A DNA stretch of 64,000 nt, taken from contig CAWHBN010000017.1 of NCBI GenBank assembly GCA_963827705.1, forward strand, positions 164,507 through 228,506, given 5' to 3'. The position numbers and the translations under genes are program-made. This DNA is from JACDAN01 sp963827705 (GTDB taxonomy: Bacteria; Actinomycetota; Thermoleophilia; Gaiellales; Gaiellaceae). Positions within the stretch are counted from its first letter, which is position 1. Each line of letters opens with the position of its first letter. The notes beneath the pieces are model-generated. The model saw nothing but the letters and a program-made list of their open reading frames with translations, had not been told where the DNA came from and searched no databases. Shown here piece by piece: positions 8,469 to 16,506 of this stretch.

Positions 8469-8839
8469 ATAGAGCGCTCGCTCGGTCGTTCCATCCTGCG
8501 GATCTGTACACCTGGTACGTCGCGTGCGACCTCACCCTTGGGCTCGAAGTCGGCGAGCAGCGGGAAGTGGAGGTTCCGATCCTTGGCGAAGGCCAGATGG
8601 CACCAGATCCCGTCGACGGAGATGCCGACGACCTCCGCGTCGAACCTCCGGAACTCCGAAAGCAGCTCCTGATAGAGGGCCAGCTGATCCGAACAGACCG
8701 GGCTCCAGTCCTCCGGGTAGAAGACCAGGATCACGGGCCGCCCGCGCAGCTCGCCGAGCGAGACCGTCTGGTCGGGCGTCGAGCGGAGCTCGAAGTCAGG
8801 CGCCCTGGTGCCAGGCGGTAGCGGGCCGGGCTCGCTCAC
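8465..8839 (-). CDS. AhpC/TSA peroxiredoxin domain (5' part of the same frameshifted gene)
   Basis: The fragment reads PPGTRAPDFELRSTPDQTVS then LGELRGRPVILVFYPEDWSP and VCSDQ, with the peroxidatic Cys in PEDWSPVC, as in peroxiredoxins that reduce H2O2 or organic peroxides. It stays conserved to DFEPKGEVAR and then turns into PGVQIRRMERPSERSM. The expected continuation is found in the other frames: TYQVYRS in one and DGTTERALYVIDADG in the next. Two small indels within about 30 bp would restore a single protein ending in the DsbA domain. Start ATG at 8839. Confidence 0.72.
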   Translation of the reverse strand: MSEPGPLPPGTRAPDFELRSTPDQTVSLGELRGRPVILVFYPEDWSPVCSDQLALYQELLSEFRRFDAEVVGISVDGIWCHLAFAKDRNLHFPLLADFEPKGEVARDVPGVQIRRMERPSERSM

Positions 8840-8845
8840 TTCAGG

Positions 8846-9055
8846 CTAGGGTCGCGGCGGCTCGGAGTCGCGCTCGTAGTCGCCCGCGCCGCCCCCGAGC
8901 AGGCCACTTCGAGCGGCAACGTCGTCCTTGCGCCCCTCGAAGTCCTCCTCCGCCGCGGCGCGATCCGCCTGCGACACGCCGGCCAGCTCTTCTTGCTCCT
9001 CCCGCTCGAGGTCGTCCTTGCTCCACCAGGCGCGGATCCTGTCGAGGAAAGCCAT
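8846..9055 (-). CDS. small acidic hypothetical protein
   Basis: 69 residues starting MAFLDRIRAWWSKDDLEREE, a short amphipathic helix followed by an acidic, Ala/Gly-rich tail (EEDFEGRKDDVAARSGLLGG, GAGDYERDSEPPRP). It sits 7 nt upstream of the peroxiredoxin gene on the same strand and may be co-transcribed with it. The codon pattern fits a real gene, but no family was recognised. Confidence 0.5.
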   Translation of the reverse strand: MAFLDRIRAWWSKDDLEREEQEELAGVSQADRAAAEEDFEGRKDDVAARSGLLGGGAGDYERDSEPPRP

Positions 9056-9127
9056 CGCGGGAAGGCTAACGGCTCGACGTCTCCGGATGCGGGCTCACAT
9101 CCAATCCAGGTTTGCGATGCTTCGACG

Positions 9128-9445
9128 ATGCCGACGGACCAGTACCACGAGCCGCCGGACGAGCTCTCGGCGGAGGCCCGCACCTTTGCGCGTGTGATCG
9201 CCTCGCTTCAGGAAGAGGCTGAGGCGATCGGCTGGTACGAACAGCGACTATCCGTCGAGGAGAACGACGAAGCTCGCAGCATCATGGAGCACGCGCAGCG
9301 CGAGGAATTCCTCCACTTCTCGATGGATCTCGAGTTCCTGGCTCGGCGAAAGGAGAAGTGGCGGATCGCGCTCCAGAAGATCCTCTTCAAGGAAGGGGAC
9401 ATCGTCGAGCTCGCCGAGCGGGCCGAGGACGCGGTCGAGGACTAG
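9128..9445 (+). CDS. encapsulated-ferritin-like (EncFtn family) iron-binding protein
   Basis: 105 residues. The sequence EPPDELSAEARTFARVIASL then QEEAEAIGWYEQR, RSIMEHAQREEFLHFSMDLE and LARRKEKWRIALQKILFKEG follows encapsulated ferritin: two helices carrying E..E..WY and the EExxH metal motif (REEFLH here, EEKEH in well-studied members), then a short helix and the F-x-E-G turn. EncFtn forms ring-shaped decamers with iron sites at the dimer interface. The protein ends VELAERAEDAVED with no recognisable encapsulin-loading peptide, and no encapsulin shell gene is in the window, so it may act free in the cytoplasm or load a shell encoded elsewhere. Confidence 0.72.
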   Translation: MPTDQYHEPPDELSAEARTFARVIASLQEEAEAIGWYEQRLSVEENDEARSIMEHAQREEFLHFSMDLEFLARRKEKWRIALQKILFKEGDIVELAERAEDAVED

Positions 9446-9523
9446 CCGGCGCCACCGGAACGGCGACGACGAACCCGCTGCAAGGTCGGTCGCGAGGAGA
9501 GTTAACTTCGCCCAAACGGCGTC

Positions 9524-10468
9524 TTGAACTCCCACCGCTACGTTCAATGCACTGTGCAGCTTCGTGTCGTCGTTCTCCTGCTCGCCGTTGGGTGTACGAC
9601 GTATGCACTCGGGGCCGGCAGTGCCGGCGGCCAGGTCGCCCCTGTCCGGAACGGCGAGATCGTCTTCTCGAGCATCCGCGTGAAGAACGGCCCGTTCGAC
9701 CTGTACAGAATGAGGGCGGACGGCTCACGGCTGAGGCGCATCACGAGCGGCAAGGGCTTCGAGCGGTATCCGAGGTGGTCGCCGGACGGGAAGCGCATCG
9801 CGTACGTCAGCGACCGGTCGAAGCCGGGAGCCGCCACGGCCTACGAGGTGTACGTCCTCGGGACGGCGTTGCGGCGCATCACTCAGGACCGCTTCGTCGA
9901 CGACCAGTTGTCGTGGTCGCCGAACGGGACGAAGCTCGCCTTCGTCAGCAACCGCGGCGGGAAGTTCGGCATCTGGGTGATGAACGCGAACGGCAGCGGC
10001 AAGCGCCTCCTCACGGCCGACGGAGCAGTACCGGCGTGGTCCCCGGACGGGAACACGCTCGCCTTCGTCCGCATGAGCGGACGGACGGACGCAATCTGGC
10101 TGATGGACGCCGACGGGGGCAATCAGCGGCGGCTGACCGACCCACCCCAGCTCGGCAGCGACTACGCCCGCGACTCCATGCCGGAGTGGTCTCCGGACGG
10201 CGAAACGCTCGCGTTCGTGCGCCACTACCGGGGCAGGACCGACATTTGGATGACCGGGCCGGACGGCGCGACGACCCGGCGGCTGACGAAGGACGCCGGC
10301 GCCCACACGTGGCCCGCCTGGTCGCCTGACGGACGGCGGCTCGCCTACGTCCACGCACTGGCCAAGCGCCAAGGCATCGTCGTGATGACGGCCGACGGTA
10401 GGGGTGCGAAGCGCGTGGCAGGCGGCGCGATCGCGTACGCCTATCCCGACTGGCAGCCCGTCCGCTAG
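9524..10468 (+). CDS. secreted PD40/TolB-like beta-propeller protein
   Basis: 314 residues with a signal peptide (LRVVVLLLAVGCTTYALGAG). The mature part is built of PD40 repeats, each containing a WSPDGKRIAYVS-like signature: PRWSPDGKRIAYVSD, LSWSPNGTKLAFVSN, PAWSPDGNTLAFVR, PEWSPDGETLAFVR, PAWSPDGRRLAYVH and a last YPDWQPVR. Six or so repeats make a small propeller like that of TolB, usually a protein-binding platform in the periplasm or cell wall. The TTG start has a ribosome-binding site too far upstream; a GTG at 9554 would give a shorter signal peptide and is equally possible. Confidence 0.75.
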   Translation: MNSHRYVQCTVQLRVVVLLLAVGCTTYALGAGSAGGQVAPVRNGEIVFSSIRVKNGPFDLYRMRADGSRLRRITSGKGFERYPRWSPDGKRIAYVSDRSKPGAATAYEVYVLGTALRRITQDRFVDDQLSWSPNGTKLAFVSNRGGKFGIWVMNANGSGKRLLTADGAVPAWSPDGNTLAFVRMSGRTDAIWLMDADGGNQRRLTDPPQLGSDYARDSMPEWSPDGETLAFVRHYRGRTDIWMTGPDGATTRRLTKDAGAHTWPAWSPDGRRLAYVHALAKRQGIVVMTADGRGAKRVAGGAIAYAYPDWQPVR

Positions 10469-10578
10469 TAGCTGGGCTCGAGCGGCAGCTCGACGGTGCT
10501 TCGGGTCCCGTCTCCAGGTGGGCTCTCGACGGTGAGCGAGCCTCCGAGTGCCGCCAACGGCCCGGCGCGCGCGGCTGC
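10465..10578 (-). pseudogene. remnant of a sensor histidine kinase C-terminus
   Basis: Between two stop codons the reverse strand reads RAGPLAALGGSLTVESPPGD then GTRSTVELPLEP. This closely resembles the last beta-strand and G2 box of HATPase domains in NarL-type histidine kinases (usually RVAALGGRLTVESPPGGGTR). There is no start and no upstream kinase sequence, so this is an orphan 37-codon fragment left by deletion or recombination. Confidence 0.55.
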
Positions 10579-10613
10579 CTAACCTGCGCTAGGCGAAGCG
10601 CCGTGGTGCGGTA

Positions 10614-11072
10614 TCAGCGGCCGACCACCGCCTCCAGTTTCGGCAACATCATCTCCCAGGCCTGGCGGCCGAAATCGGCCGTTCCGGGCGGGTGAGGGCC
10701 TTCCTGCACGACCAACCGCGTCTTGCCGCCCTCGTCGTGGAACTCCACGCGCAGGCTCGACGGCCACGGCGTCGCCTGGCCGGGAATCCCATCCCACGCC
10801 CCGCGACTCGAGAGCAGCTCGTTCTCGACGACCTCGACGAACCGGCCGTCGAACCCTGTCCGCATGGAGGGATCGCCTTCGCCCACCATCGCAAACTGCT
10901 GCCGACCGCCGACTCGCGCGTCCAGCTCGACGCTCGTCGAGTCGACCGGGAATCCCTCTGGCCCATACCACCGGGCGAACTCTTCCGGGTCGGTGAACGC
11001 CCGATACACGCGTTGCCGCGGCGCAGCGAAGACGCGGGTGATCTCGACATCGTACTCCGGGGTTTCCGTCAT
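10614..11072 (-). CDS. SRPBCC/AHSA1 domain protein
   Basis: 152 residues. The features of the Aha1/START-like fold are clear: ITRVFAAPRQRVYRAFTDPE then EFARWYGPEGF at the N-terminus, a GGRQQFAMVGEG strand, FVEVVENELL and a final GRQAWEMMLPKLEAVV helix. These proteins form a hydrophobic cavity for small ligands; many are of unknown function. The ATG at 11072 is preferred because AAGGAGG lies 6-7 nt upstream, while the longer frame would swallow that site. Confidence 0.8.
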   Translation of the reverse strand: MTETPEYDVEITRVFAAPRQRVYRAFTDPEEFARWYGPEGFPVDSTSVELDARVGGRQQFAMVGEGDPSMRTGFDGRFVEVVENELLSSRGAWDGIPGQATPWPSSLRVEFHDEGGKTRLVVQEGPHPPGTADFGRQAWEMMLPKLEAVVGR

Positions 11073-11141
11073 CTCGTTCCTCCTTCCTGCCACTAGGACG
11101 GCAGGAGGCCGGAAAACTCATCGGAGTACGAGCCCGCTCGC

Positions 11142-12263
11142 TCAGCTGAAGGTCACGAGCGCGCTCTCGAGCTCGCGGGCGCCTGCGGCGCACGAGCGGC
11201 GGGCATCCTCGGGCTCGAGGGCCGGGCACCCCTCCCGCTCGAAGGCGCCGTCGGTGAGCACCGCAACGGCCTTCCCCAGCCAGCGGTAGCAGGCGACCCG
11301 CACCGCGCCGGCGAACGTCTCGCAGCCTGCGAGGAGGCGCACGTAGGCATCAGTTGATGCCCCGAGGAGGTTCTGCGCTTTCGTGCCGCGGATGCACGCA
11401 ATAGCGTCGCGTTCCCGCTCGAACTCGGCGCAGAGCTTGAGCTGGCGCTCGGGGTCAGCCGGGCCGATGACCGCCGCACCCGTGATGCACGCCTCGCGCT
11501 GGAGTCCTTCGAGGCCGTCGCAGAGGACGTCGAGATGCACGGCCGAGTCGACGACGATCCCTTCGGGCCGGTCGTCGACGAACACGCGGTACCAGCACGG
11601 ACGAACGAACGCCGCCGGCTGAGCTCCGCACAGCTCGCGTGGATCGGTGACCGCGCCGGGAGGGAGCTCGGCCTCGTCTGCTCCGGCAACGGCGAACCAG
11701 TAGTCGTGGTACGCGCCCTGCGCGCAGTCGGGCGCGGGCGGCCCGAGTGCGCGGCACAGGTCCAGCGCCGGCGCCAGGCGGTCGCCGTGCATCCGCATGA
11801 AGGCGTGCCCGAGACCGTGAACGCAGCTGTAGCGGCGGTAGCGCGTGCCCGCGTCCGCGCAGACGGCGGCCGCCTCGCGGGGCCGCCGGACGTCGATCGA
11901 GGGCGCCACCCCTGTGACGAGCCCGTGAGCGAACCCGGCGCTGCAGCCCGGGTCGTTGCTGCGCGGGAGGACGTCCTGGAGATCGCCCAACGTCAGACCT
12001 TCGTCGAGCGCGTACGTCCGTCCCACCGTGTGCATCACTCCGTGGCAGTTGGAGAGCACGAAGCCGCCCTCGCGCCTGACGGCCAGCTCGATCGCGCCGA
12101 CCGCGGGCCGCGGGTCGTCAGTACCGGCGACGAGCCGCTGGAACTCCCGCGTCACGCAGTCGCGTCCCGCGTCGCCGACGAGGCCACGGCACCGTTCGAG
12201 GTCAACGGCGGCCGTCGGCTCGTCGCTGCCGTCCTGCGTGAGGACGACGGTCGCGCCCACCAC
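11142..12263 (-). CDS. cysteine-rich secreted or anchored protein, unknown
   Basis: 373 residues with about 18 evenly spread cysteines and repeated His motifs (CHGVMHTVGR, CSAGFAHGLVTG, CVHGLGHAFMRMHGD, CAQGAYHDYWF). The spacing suggests several disulfide-bonded helical repeats outside the cytoplasm. The first canonical start is GTG 12263. Upstream in the same frame there is an excellent membrane anchor (KRKGGPG then LRAALLLLAAALVGAAVV) preceded by AGGAGG, but no ATG, GTG or TTG. The true start may therefore be lost to a base error. No family was recognised. Confidence 0.6.
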   Translation of the reverse strand: MVGATVVLTQDGSDEPTAAVDLERCRGLVGDAGRDCVTREFQRLVAGTDDPRPAVGAIELAVRREGGFVLSNCHGVMHTVGRTYALDEGLTLGDLQDVLPRSNDPGCSAGFAHGLVTGVAPSIDVRRPREAAAVCADAGTRYRRYSCVHGLGHAFMRMHGDRLAPALDLCRALGPPAPDCAQGAYHDYWFAVAGADEAELPPGAVTDPRELCGAQPAAFVRPCWYRVFVDDRPEGIVVDSAVHLDVLCDGLEGLQREACITGAAVIGPADPERQLKLCAEFERERDAIACIRGTKAQNLLGASTDAYVRLLAGCETFAGAVRVACYRWLGKAVAVLTDGAFEREGCPALEPEDARRSCAAGARELESALVTFS

Positions 12264-12298
12264 GGCCGCGCCGACGAGCGCCGCGGCGAGAAGGAGAA

Positions 12299-12324
12299 GG
12301 GCGGCCCGGAGCCCCGGGCCGCCC
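12299..12324 (-). terminator. hairpin after the M14 carboxypeptidase gene
   Basis: GGGCGGCCCGG at 12299-12309 pairs perfectly with CCGGGCCGCCC at 12314-12324 around a 4-nt loop. In the reverse direction it is followed by a pyrimidine-rich stretch, 20 nt after the stop of the peptidase gene. It also overlaps the apparent N-terminal extension of the next gene. Confidence 0.55.
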
Positions 12325-12343
12325 TTGCGTTTGTCCTCCTGCC

Positions 12344-15181
12344 CTAGTTGATCTGGAACTTCGCCCTGCCGGTCGTCTGGTTCCCGGCCATGTCCGTGGC
12401 GAGCCAGCGGAACTCCGTCGTCGTCGTGACGACGAACGACTGGCCCGGCTCACGCGGTCCCGTCGAGTCCCAGAGCGTCGACGTGTTGCTCGGCTTCGAG
12501 CCGTCCGTCGTGTAGCGGATCACGGCGGGCTCGCTGACGTACTGGAACGTCGTCGTGATCGGCGTGCTCGACGTGCGCGCCCCGGTCATGATCACCTCGG
12601 GCCCCTTGTCGTCCTTCGAGTACTCGTAGGCCGACTCGAGCAGGCCGTAGTTGCCGGCCGCGAACTCGAGCGCTTCGAAGCGGCCCTCGGTGGCGTAGTC
12701 GGGTTGGAAGCCGACCCCGGTCTGTGTGAGGTCCTGGCCCCGCATCACCGCGCCGGCCGCGTGCGCGAACTGGAGCGGCTGGGTGAACGTGATGTTTGGC
12801 GCTGGGCTCCCCGGGTTCTGGGCAGCGACGGATTCCACCGTCCGCGTCTCCTCCGTCGGCAGGCCCGGGTCGAAGGTGACCTTCTCGAGCGGCGTGAACA
12901 GATTCCGGTTCGCCGACCGGACGGCGGTCGCGCCTGCGGCCGAGGCCACCGAGACCGTCGTCTGCTCGAGCCCGCCGAACCGGTCGGCGCCGGTCTCGAA
13001 CGAGTACGCGATCACGCCGCGGTTGTACCAGTGCTCGTCGGCGCTGTTCCCCGCCGCCGAGTAGAGGACGTCCGCGATCGGCCCCGTCCGCTCCGGCAGG
13101 ATCGCCGTGTTCCGGACGTCCTTGATCCTGTTCAGGATCCGGTCGCCGGCCTCGAAGAAGTACTTCTCGACGCCGATGTTCGCGTGCACGGCCTGGCCCT
13201 CGCCACGGTCCGGCAGGTACGTGCCCGGCGCCCACATGAAGTAGCCGCCGAAGCTGTGGATGTTGTTCGAGAACCTGATGTTCTTGAACGTGTCCGCGAC
13301 CCAGAGCTCGTTCTTGATCTCCGGCTCGGAGGCCTCGGACGGGCCCGCGAAGACCTCGCTGACGCACGAGGTCGACGCGCCGATGTAGCCGTCTATCAGG
13401 GTGCCGAACGTGTTGTTGCGGTTCATGTCGGTGCCCCAGGCGTTCCGGGCCGCCGAGTCGTTGAACGGCTGAGTGACGCCTCCGGGGAGCGAGCTCGGCC
13501 GCGGCGTCCAGAAGCTCGCAGCGTTCGGGTCATCGGTCTCGAGGCCACCGTTCATGCACCAGTTGGTCATCGTCTTGCGCTGGCTGTTGAAGTTGTGCAT
13601 CGAGTAGTGCGCCCCGTCCGGGTTCGAAGCCGGAAGGATGAAGATGTCCAGCTCGTCGACGAGCTTCCGCGTCGTCTTGTCGATCCCGTAGTTCCGGAGC
13701 AGCTGCTCCGCGGTCTCGAGGCACGTCAGCGGCGTCGCCCACTCACGGGCGTGCTGCTGGCAGTAGAGGAAGACGCCGACGCGCCGACCGTGGATCCCCT
13801 GGTCGGGGCTGTTGCCGGGCCGGTTCTTCCCGATCCGCATCACGAAGTACTCGAACGGCCCGCGTTGGACGTGCGCGTTCATCCCAGTGTCAAGGAAGTC
13901 GGACAGGTTGCCTTTGATCCGTGGCTGCACGATGCCGGCGCCGGCGTTGCCCCGGTACGTCTGGGCGACGAGCTTCGCGAAGGCGGCAGGGGTCGCGTTG
14001 ATCGCGGCCGCTACCTGTGCAGCCGTGCTCGTTGGCACACCCGTCGCACTCGTCGCGAGGCTCACACGCAGGTCGTTGCCGGTCATCGTCACCGCGAGCG
14101 GTGAGTTCGGGACGGCGGGATCGACGAACTCGGCCGTGAGGCCGTTCCCGCCCTCGTGTCCCCACGCCCTCGACGTGAGGATGACGGCCTGCGCCCCGGT
14201 CGCGGCGCTGAGATTGCCTGTGAACGCGGGATTCGTCAGCCCCGCCATCAGCGCCTGGGCCCGCCGCTGGTACCCGTTGGTCTTGTACGGCAGCGGGATC
14301 AGCGTCGTGAGGTCCGGGAACTCGGCGGCAAGCTCGCGGAAGCGTCCGTAGAGCTCCGTCGGGTCGAGATAGCGGGTCGTGAAGTTGCTGAGGTAGTTCG
14401 AGCTCATCGGCGGGAGGCCGCCGCCGAGCCACGTGTTCACGTCCGCTTCGACAAATGCTCCCAGGCTCGACCCGATGCGGATGCGCGTCGGCGCGGCCGG
14501 GGTCGAGGTGTTGGCCTCGCCGACCTTCACGAGGATTCGGTGCTCGATGTACGTGTCCGGTGTGGTGTCCGGGTCGATGTTGACGTTCATCGTCCGCGGG
14601 CCCTGGTCGATCGCCGTGCCCGCGCCCGTGTTCCACGAGAGCGCAAGGGACGCGCCGGTGGTCGCGGATCCGCGGGTGCCGTCCTTCGCCTCGACGGACA
14701 GGAAGCGGCCCGCGTAGTTCTCGAAGTAGTCGACGCGGAGCACGATGATGTCGCCCCGCGGGGCGATCTCGGCCGAGCCCTCGGCGAGGGCGGCGGCCTC
14801 CGCGGTCTTCTCCGCCTTCACCTCCGCCTGCCAATCCGCGGCGCGGTCGCGCCAGGTGGCCGGCCCCTCGATCGTGCGGCCGACGCTGTAGCCGGCGGCC
14901 TCGAGCGCGTCGAGCTCCTCCGCGCTGCCGAACACGGTGACGGTGACGCCACCGTTCCCGTCGTGCCGCAGATAGTGCTCGTTGAAGTCGATGCCGTAGT
15001 CCTCGGCCTTGAGCTGCAGCTCGATCGCGTCGGCCTTGCTGTCCAGGTACACCTCGACGAGGCTTCGGCCCTGGTTCGGGTCGATCCCTCGTCCCGTCTC
15101 CTGCGCAAAGGCGCTGCCGGCGGTCGCAAGCGCGACCATCGCCGCGGCGAGCAGCGCTGCGCGCGCTCCCGTAGCTCTCAT
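12344..15181 (-). CDS. large secreted M14 zinc carboxypeptidase
   Basis: 945 residues. A signal peptide (ARAALLAAAMVALATAGSAFA) precedes a pro-region and an M14 peptidase domain. The first two zinc ligands are in QQHAREWATPLTC (HxxE, about residue 475), the third in NNIHSFGGYF (about 640), and the catalytic Glu in AYSFETGADRF (about 728). The C-terminus (PAVIRYTTDGSKPSNTSTLW ... ATDMAGNQ) resembles the chitobiase/hexosaminidase C-terminal beta domain, which often helps surface binding. The protein should cut C-terminal residues from extracellular peptides. ATG 15181 is chosen because GAAGGGGGG precedes it. Confidence 0.87.
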   Translation of the reverse strand: MRATGARAALLAAAMVALATAGSAFAQETGRGIDPNQGRSLVEVYLDSKADAIELQLKAEDYGIDFNEHYLRHDGNGGVTVTVFGSAEELDALEAAGYSVGRTIEGPATWRDRAADWQAEVKAEKTAEAAALAEGSAEIAPRGDIIVLRVDYFENYAGRFLSVEAKDGTRGSATTGASLALSWNTGAGTAIDQGPRTMNVNIDPDTTPDTYIEHRILVKVGEANTSTPAAPTRIRIGSSLGAFVEADVNTWLGGGLPPMSSNYLSNFTTRYLDPTELYGRFRELAAEFPDLTTLIPLPYKTNGYQRRAQALMAGLTNPAFTGNLSAATGAQAVILTSRAWGHEGGNGLTAEFVDPAVPNSPLAVTMTGNDLRVSLATSATGVPTSTAAQVAAAINATPAAFAKLVAQTYRGNAGAGIVQPRIKGNLSDFLDTGMNAHVQRGPFEYFVMRIGKNRPGNSPDQGIHGRRVGVFLYCQQHAREWATPLTCLETAEQLLRNYGIDKTTRKLVDELDIFILPASNPDGAHYSMHNFNSQRKTMTNWCMNGGLETDDPNAASFWTPRPSSLPGGVTQPFNDSAARNAWGTDMNRNNTFGTLIDGYIGASTSCVSEVFAGPSEASEPEIKNELWVADTFKNIRFSNNIHSFGGYFMWAPGTYLPDRGEGQAVHANIGVEKYFFEAGDRILNRIKDVRNTAILPERTGPIADVLYSAAGNSADEHWYNRGVIAYSFETGADRFGGLEQTTVSVASAAGATAVRSANRNLFTPLEKVTFDPGLPTEETRTVESVAAQNPGSPAPNITFTQPLQFAHAAGAVMRGQDLTQTGVGFQPDYATEGRFEALEFAAGNYGLLESAYEYSKDDKGPEVIMTGARTSSTPITTTFQYVSEPAVIRYTTDGSKPSNTSTLWDSTGPREPGQSFVVTTTTEFRWLATDMAGNQTTGRAKFQIN

Positions 15182-15311
15182 GACGGCGTTCCCCCCTTCA
15201 AAGAAGGTTGCGAACGCCGGATCGAAGCAGGCCTCACCGGAATCGTCAAGCGAAATGGAGGCAAGGGTTCGAACGGCGCGCAATCCCGCGATTGCGCCGT
15301 TGGTGGAGAGA

Positions 15312-15353
15312 TGGAGCTAGCCGGACTCGAACCGGCGACCTCCTCGGTGCGAT
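15312..15353 (-). repeat. tRNA-Ala 3'-half repeat, copy A
   Basis: 42 bp identical, except for one base in the anticodon stem, to the segment of the intact tRNA-Ala gene at 21565-21606. It runs exactly from the discriminator base to the far edge of the anticodon loop. The 5' half of the tRNA is absent, so it is not a functional tRNA. Such halves are typical of integration (att) sites of tRNA-directed elements. Confidence 0.75.
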
Positions 15354-15362
15354 ACCGGCAGC

Positions 15363-16388
15363 CTAGGACGCTTCGGCGTCGTTCAGACCGAAGCACTGGG
15401 CCACCGCCGCGGTGCGCGTGCTGACACCGAGCTTGGTGTAGATGTTCTCGAGATGCTTGCCGACCGTGCTCGGCGCGAGCCACAAAAGGCGTGCGATCTC
15501 GGCGTTCGTCTTACCGCGGGCGACCCAGGCGATTACCTCGCGTTCGCGTGCGGTCAGCTCGATCCGTTCGTGCCTCTCTTCGAGCAGCAGGGCGCCGTCG
15601 GCTCGCTGCACCGTTAGTCGCCGCTCGCCGCGACGTCGAATCAGCGGCTTCGTGTCTCCCGACTCGAGCCACTCACTGAAGGCAGGCGGAAGCTCTCTGC
15701 CGCTCCTGGCCGGGAAGAACTCGCGGAGCAGGCGCTCGGTCGGGGGCGAGGCGAATTCGATCTCTCCGCCGAGGCCGAGCAGGATCACTCCGCGAGGATC
15801 GTGCTCGTCCACGCGGTCGAGCTCGGCGAGCGCCGAGCTCAGCAGTCGATGCGTGTTGGCTGCGAGCCAGATCCGCGCCAGATGCGGCTGCAGCAGATCG
15901 AGGACGAGCCGGTCGCGCTCGGTGAAGTCGCGGCCGCCGCTGCTGCGACCGAAGAGAAACGTCTTCGTGTGCCAGTGCGGCGAGGGAATCGCCACCTCCA
16001 GCTCGTACTCGAGGTCTTGAGGTGCGAACCAGGTGTCGTAGACCCAGGTCCGGTGCAGCTCGCGCTGGGTCAGGAAGTCGGAGAGCTTGAAGGCGCCGAA
16101 GTGACCCTCCTGCTGGTGGAGGCAGGACGGATGCTCCTCCAACAGCACCCGCCAGCGCGTCTCGTCGTCGAGCTCTAAGTCAGAGTCTCCGTCGTCGGGC
16201 CGGCCGAAATTCCGGAGGTTCCGCCGGCGCACCCGATCGAGCTCGGCATAGGTGACCCAGTCGGCCTCCACGAGGTGTCCGAGCTCGGCGAGCAGGTCGG
16301 GCGTGAAGGGCTGATCGCCGCCGATGCTTTCCGCCTCGGCGACGAAGCGGAGGAGCCGCTCCGCGTCGCCTCTGGCGAGTGCAGCCAT
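15363..16388 (-). CDS. LuxR-family transcriptional regulator
   Basis: 341 residues. The C-terminal 65 form a LuxR/GerE helix-turn-helix: LTAREREVIAWVARGKTNAE then IARLLWLAPSTVGKHLENIY. The N-terminal 250 residues contain a GAF/PAS-like sensor region (PHWHTKTFLFGRSSGGRDFT, then LQPHLARIWLAAN), as in regulators that pair an unknown sensor with a LuxR output. It is divergent from the haloperoxidase gene and the 119-bp gap could hold its operator. Both genes lie between tRNA-half copies A and B. A link between regulator and enzyme is inferred from position only. Confidence 0.8.
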   Translation of the reverse strand: MAALARGDAERLLRFVAEAESIGGDQPFTPDLLAELGHLVEADWVTYAELDRVRRRNLRNFGRPDDGDSDLELDDETRWRVLLEEHPSCLHQQEGHFGAFKLSDFLTQRELHRTWVYDTWFAPQDLEYELEVAIPSPHWHTKTFLFGRSSGGRDFTERDRLVLDLLQPHLARIWLAANTHRLLSSALAELDRVDEHDPRGVILLGLGGEIEFASPPTERLLREFFPARSGRELPPAFSEWLESGDTKPLIRRRGERRLTVQRADGALLLEERHERIELTAREREVIAWVARGKTNAEIARLLWLAPSTVGKHLENIYTKLGVSTRTAAVAQCFGLNDAEAS

Positions 16389-16506
16389 GCAACAAAAGAT
16401 ACGTCGATTCCCGTATGGACTCCACCGGCGGCCGGGTGAAGCATGGGTGGCAGACGAATCGGCCAGGCCGCTTCCAGCGAGCCGGCCGCCGCAGAGGAGG
16501 CGAACG

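Noticed and set aside
12704..14104. Long forward frame inside the M14 peptidase gene
   Set aside because: Shadow frame; the reverse frame carries the full set of zinc ligands and a signal peptide.
15301..15483. Reading frames giving ELAGLEPATSSVR or MELVGLEPATSWVR
   Set aside because: This peptide is the translation of the antisense strand of the tRNA-Ala half; it is not a protein.
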